Shown: piece by piece, positions 1 through 6,571 of the stretch
How the letters are laid out: each line of letters begins with the position of its first letter
How positions within the stretch are numbered: position 1 is the stretch's first letter
Assembly: GCA_910578845.1 (NCBI GenBank)
Contig: CAJTSL010000090.1
Span: 1-8,768, forward strand
Source of the DNA: an uncultured Lachnospiraceae bacterium
GTDB lineage: Bacteria; Bacillota; Clostridia; Lachnospirales; Lachnospiraceae
DNA: 8,768 bases
Direction of reading: 5' to 3'
Translations under genes and position numbers: made by a program
The notes under the pieces: model-generated
The model's input: the letters and a program-made list of their open reading frames with translations, nothing else
The model's database searches: none
Told to the model about the DNA's origin: nothing

Positions 1-2
1 GG

Positions 3-587
3 TTTGATGAAGCAGTAAAAGCGCTGCCGAAAGCAAAGCAGAAGGACAGCCGCGCATATCTTGCGCTGACCATGATACAGGCCATCTACCGGGAGGAAAA
101 ACTGCTTAAGGATCTTCCGGCAAAAGAACGTATGATCCGCCGCCAGCTGAGCGTAAGGCCCCTGGTGGAGGCTTATTTCGTATGGGTGCGTGAAACCCTC
201 CCGAAAGTGCCGCAGAAAAGCAAGACGTGGGAAGGTTTCAATTATTCCCTGAACCAGGAAAAATACCTGAAAGTGTTCCTGGACGACGGCGAAGTGCCGA
301 TGGACAATAACGCTGCGGAACAGTCCATCCGCGGATTCTGCATCGGCAAGAAAAACTGGGTGATGATTGATACCATTGCCGGCGCAAAGTCCAGCGCTAT
401 CATCTACAGCATTGCGGAAACCGCAAAAGGAAACAATCTGAAACCGTATGATTACTTTGAGTATCTGCTTACCGAGATCCCGAAACATCTGGATGTTCCC
501 GACCGCAGCTTTTTGGATGACCTGCTCCCTTGGTCACCAAGCCTGCCAGAGAACTGCCGGAAGCTTGGTAAGAATGAAGTGAAATAA
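3..587 (+). CDS. tnpC: IS66-family transposase (TnpC), C-terminal part, 5' end outside window
   Basis: This is the catalytic transposase of an IS66 element, here only its last 194 codons. The frame is open from position 3 without any start, so the ATG at 72 is internal and the gene begins left of the window. The IS66 signature is clear: PMDNNAAEQSIRGFCIGKKN (encoded about 295-354) contains the acidic residue of the DDE catalytic triad. It is followed by the family's C-terminal block with SSAIIYSIAETAKGN and a YFEYLL segment, then a divergent tail ending in a TAA at 585-587. The usual family length is near 500 residues, so about 60% is missing from view. Base composition looks somewhat richer in G+C than the cas genes, as expected for a mobile insert. 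Whether the full gene is intact cannot be judged here. Confidence 0.93.
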   Translation, partial: FDEAVKALPKAKQKDSRAYLALTMIQAIYREEKLLKDLPAKERMIRRQLSVRPLVEAYFVWVRETLPKVPQKSKTWEGFNYSLNQEKYLKVFLDDGEVPMDNNAAEQSIRGFCIGKKNWVMIDTIAGAKSSAIIYSIAETAKGNNLKPYDYFEYLLTEIPKHLDVPDRSFLDDLLPWSPSLPENCRKLGKNEVK

Positions 588-589
588 AG

Positions 590-634
590 ACTGGAGCAAA
601 TCTGTTTCTATCATACAGGTTTGCTCCAGTTTTG
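590..634 (+). terminator. Rho-independent terminator after the IS66 transposase
   Basis: A 16 bp stem is formed by 590-605 (starting actggagcaaa) and 615-630 (ending tttgctccagt), with one G-U pair and a 9-nt loop. TTTTG follows at 630-634. It starts just after the transposase stop codon. On the minus strand the same hairpin is followed by CTTTATTTC, a poorer U tract, so it may also weakly stop transcripts coming from truncated cas1. Confidence 0.85.
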
Positions 635-642
635 TATAGGTA

Positions 643-661
643 CTCACTATCTACCGTATAC
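643..661. repeat. Putative terminal inverted repeat of the IS66 element
   Basis: Read from the outside in (661 to 643) the tip is GTATACGGTAGATAGTGAG. Only one end is present, so this is inferred from the position of the break in cas1 and the GTA start common to IS66 termini. The inner limit of the repeat is arbitrary. The sequence supplies the last three codons and the TAG stop of the interrupted cas1 frame. Confidence 0.6.
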
Positions 662-1577
662 TCAGATATTGATAACTTACCTGTTTCCCAAGCTCCTTAT
701 GATTGATTGTCTTCTTCAACCGTTCTTCCAGCTCACGTACGATTAGACTTGAAGCTTCTTTTGTTAAATGTAGAAAATTTAGTTCTTTTGTAAAGCTCTC
801 TTCCGTAATCTGCCTTCGGTTAAGCAAAGAAAAAATCAACCTATCTCCAATAAGCGGCTTGAATACTTCAGCAACATCAAGACAGAGAGAATATCTTCGC
901 ACCCCTGGCTCATGCAGATAACTAATCGTAGGATTTATCTGCGTATGGTATATTTCACTCAGGACTTTTGCATAAATCAAGGAGTTCACGAAAGAGATCA
1001 GGGAATTGATCATATTATCCGGTGGATGCATGACACGTTTTTCAAAATGGATTTCTTGGTCAACAATAGTATTCCATGCGGCATAATAATGTTTTCTAAT
1101 ATTGCCTTCTACTCCCATTAGCTCTTCAACTGTCTGCGTTGCCGGAATTTTCTTCCTCAGATCATCTATTTCCTTCATATACCCGGAAACATCTTTGCCT
1201 CGCCCATTATAATAACGAAGATTCCGATAAATATTATCAGCAGCGGCTTCGATGAATTTTCGTGCAATCGGCATCCGTTTTTCATAATCTGTGTAATGTT
1301 CTACTTGCTTCACCAATAGCTGACCCGCAAGCAATTTTTCTTTTGGATAAAAGCTTCCGGTATAAAAATGATAATAATTAAAGAAATGAATAGGTATCCC
1401 ATATTGCGATATGTAATTGATAAAAGCCGTATTAAACGTCATTTCCGACATTACATAAATATCATCTATACGTTCTATTGGGATATCCCTTTTTTCTCCC
1501 TCTGAAGATGTGAACCGTAATGTATTATCTTTCCTTCTTAAATCCCCATTGTTGTATACATAAAAACTCTGCCCCAT
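651..1577 (-). pseudogene. cas1: CRISPR adaptation integrase Cas1, C-terminally truncated by IS66
   Basis: Cas1 is the metal-dependent integrase that, with Cas2, inserts new spacers into the array. The frame starts at an ATG 6 nt downstream of AAGGAGG (1590-1584). An N-terminal beta domain opens with SFYVYNNGDLRRKDNTL, followed by the helical catalytic domain. Catalytic residues are present: Glu157 in MGVEGNIRKHYY, His222 in SYLHEPG, and Asp234/Glu237 in LCLDVAEVFKP. The protein stops at 308 residues with SYQYLSIR. Family members of this subtype typically continue from YLIRLECYK through roughly 25 further residues to an aromatic end. Here native sequence appears to end after Leu305 plus one base (position 662). 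The last three codons (Ser-Ile-Arg) and the TAG come from the IS66 tip. The resemblance of SIR to the native IR is therefore probably chance. The active site survives, but the C-terminal tail and linkage to cas2 are lost. It is annotated as a disrupted gene; residual function cannot be excluded. Confidence 0.9.
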
Positions 1578-1583
1578 ACTAAT

Positions 1584-1590
1584 CCTCCTT
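1584..1590 (-). promoter_or_regulatory. Ribosome binding site of cas1
   Basis: AAGGAGG read on the minus strand, 6 nt before the cas1 ATG. It lies immediately next to the 3' arm of the GTCAGAGC/GCTCTGAC stem (1591-1598), so folding of the leader RNA could influence its access. Confidence 0.8.
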
Positions 1591-1716
1591 GTCAGAGCAG
1601 TTTACTGCGATGACACACATCGGAAATGTCAAATTTCCGACTGTAATCAAGGCATATCTCCGGCTCTGACTCAAATTGCCGATTGAAAAATCAGTGCATC
1701 GGCATGATTTTTCAAC
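1591..1716. repeat. Cluster of inverted repeats between cas4 and cas1 (possible dispersed repeat or structured leader RNA)
   Basis: This non-coding stretch contains five inverted repeats. (1) gtcagagc 1591-1598 pairs with gctctgac 1663-1670. (2) gcagt 1597-1601 pairs with actgc 1604-1608. (3) cgatg 1608-1612 pairs with catcg 1618-1622. (4) tcggaaat 1620-1627 pairs with atttccga 1633-1640 with a 5-nt loop. (5) An 11 bp repeat, ttgaaaaatca 1683-1693, pairs with tgatttttcaa 1705-1715. Interlaced with the last is tgccgat 1677-1683 with atcggca 1698-1704. The two interlaced stems cannot both form fully because no linker bases remain to span the helices. Cas4 and cas1 are usually tightly packed, so this may be an inserted MITE/REP-like repeat. 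Alternatively it is an RNA leader controlling cas1. Sequence alone does not decide, and no open frame longer than about a dozen codons is visible in the gap. Confidence 0.6.
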
Positions 1717-1766
1717 CTACTCTTTTATCAATTACGCTTATCTTCATGTCTCATAACCATTCATAA

Positions 1767-2261
1767 TCAGATAAAGCACAAATCATGATAAGCACATTTG
1801 GCACAGATCTTTTTCGGAATGAATTGCGGCGGCTGCATCAATTCTTTTGTCATGATAATCTCTTGTACGACTTCTTTTAGTTGATCTTCATCTTCTTGTG
1901 TCAATTCTACAACGAGGTTTTTCTTCAACAGCGGGTAATCAATCTTTGCTTTTAATCCATCCACGCCCCGCTGCTTCAAATAGTATAAATAATATTTCAC
2001 CTGCCAAATGCTTGCTTCTTCTATCGCACGGCTTTTCTTAACCTCATGGAGTTCTTTCTGTTCTTTCATAAAATCAATATTAATCACATTATCGATATTG
2101 ATATGTTTATCATCTCTTTTATAACTACTCTCATCCAGTAGTTTACCAAGCATCACGTTTTCATTCTCATTTTCCATACTGATATCATGAACAAAATACC
2201 ATAGCTTCCTTTGGCAGATAAAATAATAATAAACCATCACGCCCGTAATTCTCTCTTCCAT
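1767..2261 (-). CDS. cas4: CRISPR adaptation nuclease Cas4 (type I-B)
   Basis: Cas4 is an Fe-S, RecB/PD-(D/E)XK-family nuclease that trims prespacers and helps select PAM-bearing spacers and their orientation with Cas1-Cas2. The 164-residue product has the expected order of motifs. Cys16 lies in ICQRKLW. The catalytic core has Asp63 (NIDFM), Glu73 and Lys75 (EVKKS) and Gln87 with a Tyr partner (QVKYYLYYL). The C-terminal cluster ligands are Cys153, Cys156 and Cys162 (ICAKCAYHDLC). The four cysteines needed for the cluster and the nuclease residues are all there, and length is normal for the short I-B Cas4. The ATG is preceded by a GGGGGG-type ribosome site (2273-2266). It sits 86 bp after cas3 and 189 bp before cas1, looser spacing than in the effector genes. 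It appears intact, but its partner Cas1 is broken. Confidence 0.93.
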   Translation of the reverse strand: MEERITGVMVYYYFICQRKLWYFVHDISMENENENVMLGKLLDESSYKRDDKHINIDNVINIDFMKEQKELHEVKKSRAIEEASIWQVKYYLYYLKQRGVDGLKAKIDYPLLKKNLVVELTQEDEDQLKEVVQEIIMTKELMQPPQFIPKKICAKCAYHDLCFI

Positions 2262-2347
2262 ATAGATCCCCCCAATCTTACCCCATTCGTGTATCTAGGA
2301 ATTTAGGCGTTAATATAAGCGCTTCGTTGTCAATCTATTCTTATTGC
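2262..2347 (-). other. Intergenic gap between cas3 and cas4
   Basis: This 86 bp spacer precedes the cas4 ribosome site. It contains TTGACA (2333-2328, minus strand), identical to the consensus -35 box, but no convincing -10 hexamer 16-18 nt downstream. The nearest TATATT is only 10 nt away. A perfect 8 bp palindrome aagcgctt lies at 2317-2324. A separate promoter for the adaptation genes is possible but not supported well enough to call. Confidence 0.35.
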
Positions 2348-4678
2348 TTACAGCAAAAAGTTCTCATCCTGCTTTTTTTCCAATAACAGGCCGGCTCCTG
2401 TGACACCATCGAAGTCATAATCTAACATAGCACGGTGAATATCAAACATTGCTATTGTATCCTTCATTATACTGTCCATAAACTGATACCGAGAATGAAG
2501 GCTTAATGTCATTTGCGCTAATCTGTCTTTCTGCAATTTCTTAATGCCTTTATCAACGTGCGGCATACGGAATAGTTCCTGGATTTTCTCAATTTCTTCA
2601 ATATTGTCCTGATAAACCGATTCGGGAATGACCGTAATGCTTTGAATCCCACGGAAATCTTTCATGGAATCTTTCATGTCATATTCTGCCGGAAATAAAA
2701 CATGAAGGTGTTCCAGATTCTCTTCTATCTGCCTAAAGTATTTCGTCCTCTTTATCCGTGCCACATCATATACCGCATTAATATACGCTATTTTATCGGC
2801 CTCGGAAAACAGCATCCCTTCCTTTTCTCTTAAGAATCGCACCGAACGCTCATAAATGTCCCTATCATATACTGTACCCTGCCCGGAAGCGTTATTGTAT
2901 ATGATAATATTAGCCGCAGAAACATCTTTTCTCCCCGCTCTGTTACATCTTCCCATTCTCTGGAGCAAACTGTCCGCCGTACACATTTCGGTATATAGAA
3001 TATCAAAGTCAATGTCTAAGCTAGCCTCAACAATCTGTGTCGTAACCCAGACTCCCGTCTCTTTTTCATTCATAGAAAAATCCATAATCCTTTTTTCCAG
3101 GATTTCTCTATGTTCTCTGATAAAGCGGGAATGTAAAAGCCCTGGTTCTAAGCCTTCCTCCTTTAACCTCTGATAGACATGCTGTGCTTTGGAAACTAGA
3201 TTACAGATTACAAGGACTTTTTTCTCACGCGCTGCTTCTGCAATTTCTTCTATATGGAAGTCGTCTTCTATGATTTTCAATCTATGCCTAACCGTATCCG
3301 CTTCTTCCGAAAAATTATGCCATACATAATCTCTTCCCTTTATCAGGCCGCTTCTTTCCATGAAATATTGTAATACTGGCGGAAAAGTTGCTGTCATGAT
3401 CGCAAACTTACCACCCATATGCCTGATCTCTGAAAGGCCAAATAGCAACGCCGCAACAACTCTCGGTTCATACGATTGGATTTCATCAATAACGATTTTG
3501 GAATATTTCAATGTCGCTGCGAAAATCTCCGTACCAAGCGCTTTATAGACAAATCGGAATAACTGGTCTACCGTACAGACTGTCAGCGGATTAGAAAGCC
3601 GTTTTGCCTTCTCGTAATTCATATAACCATCATCTAAATCATCCATATCTTTCAGATAACTGTTCAGGCTATCGGAATGCAAAAGCGCTACTTCCTGATA
3701 CTGATATTTTTCCCGGATTCTTTTATAAATCGCATTAGACGAGACTTTTAACGGAAGCGTATAGAATCCTTTTTCCCCATCTATCCATAAAAGCGCCGCT
3801 TCGGTCTTGCCAGATCCTGTCGGCGCGATCATGACAACATTATTATCCCTGTTTTCCATCATGAATTTCTGTGCCGGGCGGTATTTTCCCGCCCATACTG
3901 CTTCTATATTCCTACATAGCTTTTTCTCTACAAGGTCAGAAGATATCTCGGCATTATCCTGCCCTGCGCTGACTGCCCAATCAAATTTATTCAGCATCCC
4001 TTTTACGAGCATATACTCACACCAGACATCTTTTTCCGGACAGAGAAATCCTTTCTTTTTCTGATCTGAAAACAGCAAATTGTTACAATTGTCTATATGA
4101 ATAGTAATGGAATCATTTTGCATATAATCCCGTACGTAAGGCAGGTAAAACTCCTCACAATAATCCTTCAATTGATTCGCGTCATAAATATCCGGTCGGA
4201 TATGATGATAATAAATTGATGTAAGCAAGATATTATAATCGTCCCTTGTGCATTGCGGATTTTCTTTTAAAAACTGTTCTTTAGATAAAATAAGCGCACT
4301 CAGAAAACCATGTGGAATCTGTCTATTTTGAACCTTTTCTAAATCCGGATTTACAATTGTCTGAAATACATAGTTCGCTTTTCCGACATCATGTAAGCGA
4401 CAGGCATCCAAGATCAGCCGCTTTTCCTTCTCACTGAAGTAATTGCCATATTGATCAAAAAACCTTTCCGCACAACGGACAGTTTCTTCCAGATGCTCCC
4501 GCAGCGTCTTATGTTCTGTCCGAACACGTTCTGTTCTTTCTTTCCCCTCGTCTGATTTACCAACAGCAGAAACTACTACCGGAGATTTCGCGTAATATTC
4601 CATGACTTTCCCTCTCATCATTATCCGAGCATTCTTTATCTGCTCATAATTAACGTGCCTACTATTTACGTATTGCAT
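2348..4678 (-). CDS. cas3: CRISPR-associated nuclease-helicase Cas3 (HD + DExD/H)
   Basis: Cas3 is recruited by target-bound Cascade, unwinds DNA 3'-5' with ATP and degrades the displaced strand. The N-terminal HD nuclease shows His62 (REHLEET), His96-Asp97 in RLHDVGK, His123 (IPHG), His158-His159 (YYHHIRPD) and Asp233 (KFDWAVSAG). The SF2 helicase has Walker A APTGSGKT (285-292), Walker B IDEIQ (397-401), motif III MTATFP (428-433), HSRF (516-519), motif V VTTQIVEASLDIDFD (545-559) and motif VI QRMGRCNRAGR (573-583). All key residues are present and 776 residues is normal. The start is uncertain. ATG 4678 lies 13 bp after cas5 but has no evident ribosome site. ATG 4603 (residue 26) gives the family-like start MEYYAKSP and follows AGAGGGAAAGTC, so I favour it. 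The gene sits in the operon between cas5 and cas4. Confidence 0.96.
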   Translation of the reverse strand: MQYVNSRHVNYEQIKNARIMMRGKVMEYYAKSPVVVSAVGKSDEGKERTERVRTEHKTLREHLEETVRCAERFFDQYGNYFSEKEKRLILDACRLHDVGKANYVFQTIVNPDLEKVQNRQIPHGFLSALILSKEQFLKENPQCTRDDYNILLTSIYYHHIRPDIYDANQLKDYCEEFYLPYVRDYMQNDSITIHIDNCNNLLFSDQKKKGFLCPEKDVWCEYMLVKGMLNKFDWAVSAGQDNAEISSDLVEKKLCRNIEAVWAGKYRPAQKFMMENRDNNVVMIAPTGSGKTEAALLWIDGEKGFYTLPLKVSSNAIYKRIREKYQYQEVALLHSDSLNSYLKDMDDLDDGYMNYEKAKRLSNPLTVCTVDQLFRFVYKALGTEIFAATLKYSKIVIDEIQSYEPRVVAALLFGLSEIRHMGGKFAIMTATFPPVLQYFMERSGLIKGRDYVWHNFSEEADTVRHRLKIIEDDFHIEEIAEAAREKKVLVICNLVSKAQHVYQRLKEEGLEPGLLHSRFIREHREILEKRIMDFSMNEKETGVWVTTQIVEASLDIDFDILYTEMCTADSLLQRMGRCNRAGRKDVSAANIIIYNNASGQGTVYDRDIYERSVRFLREKEGMLFSEADKIAYINAVYDVARIKRTKYFRQIEENLEHLHVLFPAEYDMKDSMKDFRGIQSITVIPESVYQDNIEEIEKIQELFRMPHVDKGIKKLQKDRLAQMTLSLHSRYQFMDSIMKDTIAMFDIHRAMLDYDFDGVTGAGLLLEKKQDENFLL

Positions 4679-4691
4679 TCTGTTGCTAAGC

Positions 4692-5402
4692 TTATGCCAA
4701 TGCTACAATATCTTTATACCGATCTACAAGCATTTTACTGACAGGCTCACCGCATGGGAAATAATATGCCCGTACTTTTCCGCCGTCCGCTTTCCATCGG
4801 CGCTGTCCCTGTTTCGTAATTTCGTATTCTCTGGTAAGTGTATAAATTGTTACGCTCCTATTCCCAATATCTACAGAATCCACCGGAATATAAATGTCGT
4901 TTTGTGCTATTACGTTTTCCTCCTCATGAAGTTCTACTACTTCCACTTTCCTGATGTCAAGAATGTCCTCATGCCTGCCAAGAGCAAGATAAACCGGCGG
5001 ATGTAACAGTGAATAATATACTTTCTCAAAATCTTCTTCCATAGGGACGATATGGAACACCATCTCATTACAACAGAGCAGTTCCACATGCGCTATGCCT
5101 TTAAAGACACCATAGTCCTTGTTCCCGTCCCGGATGCAGACCTGATGGCGTCCGCTTTCAAATTTCGTATCGAAAGAAAATGAATATCTTGTATACAATT
5201 CCGACACTGACCCGGCATTTTTCCCTTGGATGCTAATCTTCATTGGATGAAACTCTCCTTTGGGATAGCCACACGCTGTATGAATCATCCCAAGCACCGT
5301 AGAATATGGTGGCAAAGGATAGGATTCTTTTATAATGAAGCTGCTAGGTTTACGGTAATTGACCAGATTCTGGAAACACTCGACTCTAATTGCTCTCTCC
5401 AT
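4692..5402 (-). CDS. cas5: Cascade subunit Cas5 (type I-B, Cas5t-like)
   Basis: Cas5 binds the 5' handle of the crRNA and caps the Cas7 filament next to Cas8. The 236-residue product carries the family's N-terminal RRM signature: RVECFQNLVNYRKPSSF followed by ESYPLPPYSTVLGMIHTACG (26-45). The Cas5t-type block LALGRHED is at 139-146, and a C-terminal beta-rich tail contains YYFPCGEP. Because cas6 is present in the operon, this Cas5 is expected to be non-catalytic, unlike Cas5 of type I-C. The ATG lies inside the end of cas7 (17-nt overlap) and has only a weak purine stretch upstream, so translation is probably coupled to termination of cas7. The start is supported by the family-typical N-terminus directly after Met. 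No truncation or frameshift is seen. Confidence 0.94.
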   Translation of the reverse strand: MERAIRVECFQNLVNYRKPSSFIIKESYPLPPYSTVLGMIHTACGYPKGEFHPMKISIQGKNAGSVSELYTRYSFSFDTKFESGRHQVCIRDGNKDYGVFKGIAHVELLCCNEMVFHIVPMEEDFEKVYYSLLHPPVYLALGRHEDILDIRKVEVVELHEEENVIAQNDIYIPVDSVDIGNRSVTIYTLTREYEITKQGQRRWKADGGKVRAYYFPCGEPVSKMLVDRYKDIVALA

Positions 5403-6270
5403 AATAATTTTCCACTTCTTTCTTTAGATGATGGAAGGCATCCGCAACCGATCCTGCTTGCAATGCCTGCTTTAATTCAGCATCATTGGCGAAGATGCCG
5501 CTCGTCAACCCAACATAGGTATTATCTTTAATATCACTGCTACTTTCCAAAATCTCTGTCAGCGTATTGACACGGATACTGCCTTTCTCCAAGACAATCC
5601 GGTTCTCAAAGAAAGGATTTTTACGCTCATACCGTCCTCCTATGATGAAAACTGGCGTCAGGTTCTCGCGCCTTCCTTTAATATCCCGGTATAGAAACTG
5701 TATCGTATCCAATAAAACCGCCATCCGATCCGCCCGGTCTGTCATCGGTATGGAAATTTCTCCGTCGATACCGACTTTATCGAGGTCTACTGTGATCGTA
5801 TATGCATAAAAAGCACGGTGTATCTCACTCTGTGCAATGCCATTTTCAAGATTTTGTCTTCTGGCAAGCCCCATATTAGTCAAAAATTCCAAGTCGCTTT
5901 GATAAGGTTCTAGGGCAATCGCATTGCTGAGCCTTACTACTGCGCTCCTCGTTGAAGCGCCGCCCTTTTCATTTTTCCCCTCTTCTTTGGCACTCGTTTT
6001 CATATAGCCGAACAAATCAATCTCCGGATATTCTTTGATCGTCGCTGATGGCGCAAACTGTACGACACCACTTTTACCATCCACAGGCGTGGTATCCCAT
6101 CCCGCCTGCTGCATGATGTTATAGCGCATTGCCTGCCTGGAAATATAAGTGTACTGTTCGTAATTGCCCCTCGACATTTTCTTCAAAGTTGAGATATTGC
6201 CAACGCCTTCCCCATAATTAGCGCTCTCTGCCAAGAAGATCATTGATAACGTCAAACCATTCCTACTCAT
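5386..6270 (-). CDS. cas7: Cascade backbone subunit Cas7 (Cst2/DevR-like, type I-B)
   Basis: Cas7 polymerises along the crRNA spacer to form the Cascade backbone and is needed in several copies. The 294-residue product matches the Cst2/DevR family. Features are an RRM start with SMIFLAESANYGEGVGN, the SRQAMRY helix (44-50), the DLFGYM segment (85-90) that follows an RNA-contacting region, and the glycine-rich IIGGRYERKNPFFENRIV (209-226) near the end. AAGGAGG precedes the ATG in the last codons of cas8. The start overlaps the cas8 stop by 8 nt (ATGAGTAG), and the gene's end overlaps cas5 by 17 nt. Its own strong ribosome site fits the need for higher copy number than Cas8. It appears complete. 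Confidence 0.95.
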   Translation of the reverse strand: MSRNGLTLSMIFLAESANYGEGVGNISTLKKMSRGNYEQYTYISRQAMRYNIMQQAGWDTTPVDGKSGVVQFAPSATIKEYPEIDLFGYMKTSAKEEGKNEKGGASTRSAVVRLSNAIALEPYQSDLEFLTNMGLARRQNLENGIAQSEIHRAFYAYTITVDLDKVGIDGEISIPMTDRADRMAVLLDTIQFLYRDIKGRRENLTPVFIIGGRYERKNPFFENRIVLEKGSIRVNTLTEILESSSDIKDNTYVGLTSGIFANDAELKQALQAGSVADAFHHLKKEVENYYGESN

Positions 6271-6571
6271 TTGTTATTTCCTCCTTTTTCTCATAATGGC
6301 TCCCCTGCAAGCCAAGCAGGAAAGCATAGCCGTATTCAACAAAAGTATCTTTATCTTTCAAAAACTCAATAAAAGCATTGGGGACTTGTAGTTTCGTTGA
6401 ACAATAAACACGCATAATAATTTCCATGAAATGTTCTACATTCCCTACCGACAACGCATTTAACAATTGATAGACGGTTCCTCTGATACATGCGTCATCG
6501 CTTGTACCTTTTGCCCCTAACAGGACATTCCTCAATTCATATCCTTCATCCCTTACTCTATAACGGTTCAT
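6263..6571 (-). CDS. cas11b: Predicted internal small subunit Cas11b, translated in frame from within cas8
   Basis: In type I-B, I-C and I-D systems the Cascade small subunit is known to be made by independent translation of the 3' part of the large-subunit gene. Here the reading frame of cas8 contains an ATG at codon 458 preceded by a consensus AGGAGGTG (6584-6577) with a 5-nt spacer (CATTG). Initiation there would yield a 102-residue protein beginning MNRYRVRDEGYELRN and sharing the cas8 stop. The segment looks mainly alpha-helical, with no proline until Pro524 of Cas8. This agrees with the all-helical Cas11 fold that lines the crRNA-target duplex. The ribosome site is as strong as that of cas6. 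Its coincidence with the expected Cas11 position is the main support; expression is inferred. Confidence 0.8.
   Translation of the reverse strand: MNRYRVRDEGYELRNVLLGAKGTSDDACIRGTVYQLLNALSVGNVEHFMEIIMRVYCSTKLQVPNAFIEFLKDKDTFVEYGYAFLLGLQGSHYEKKEEITNE

Larger units (their letters stand above)
1..661 (+). mobile_element. Right-hand end of an IS66-family insertion sequence, inserted in cas1
   Basis: The segment holds the 3' part of an IS66-type transposase gene, a strong hairpin terminator and a terminal sequence. Read inward from the cas1 junction, that terminus is GTATACGGTAGATAGTGAG (661 to 643). IS66 elements typically begin with GTA and duplicate 8 bp of target. The left end is outside the window, so the matching inverted repeat and the target duplication cannot be seen. 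The boundary at 661 is inferred: the cas1 reading frame matches its family up to Leu305 and then stops after three codons of a different sequence. The predicted target duplication is the 8 bp at 662-669 (tcagatat). Orientation is convergent with the cas operon. Confidence 0.85.

Noticed and set aside
651..662. SIR at the Cas1 end taken as native sequence, implying the IS begins after codon 308
   Set aside because: The family has YLIR rather than YLSIR at this point. An IS tip starting GTATAC at 661 explains the extra Ser and fits IS66 ends better. Still, only the other flank can settle the exact base.
703..1121. Two plus-strand frames opposite cas1 (703-921 and 912-1121)
   Set aside because: They are antisense shadows of cas1, without ribosome sites or family resemblance.
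1677..1715. H-type RNA pseudoknot formed by the two interlaced stems
   Set aside because: With both stems complete, no linker bases remain to cross the 11 bp helix, so simultaneous full pairing is sterically unlikely. They are treated as alternative stems.
1578..1766. Degenerate CRISPR repeats or mini-array (the segment gccgattgaaaaatca recalls the ATTGAAA end of I-B repeats)
   Set aside because: No second direct copy of any 20-30 bp unit is found in the gap or elsewhere in the window. The signal is explained by inverted repeats.
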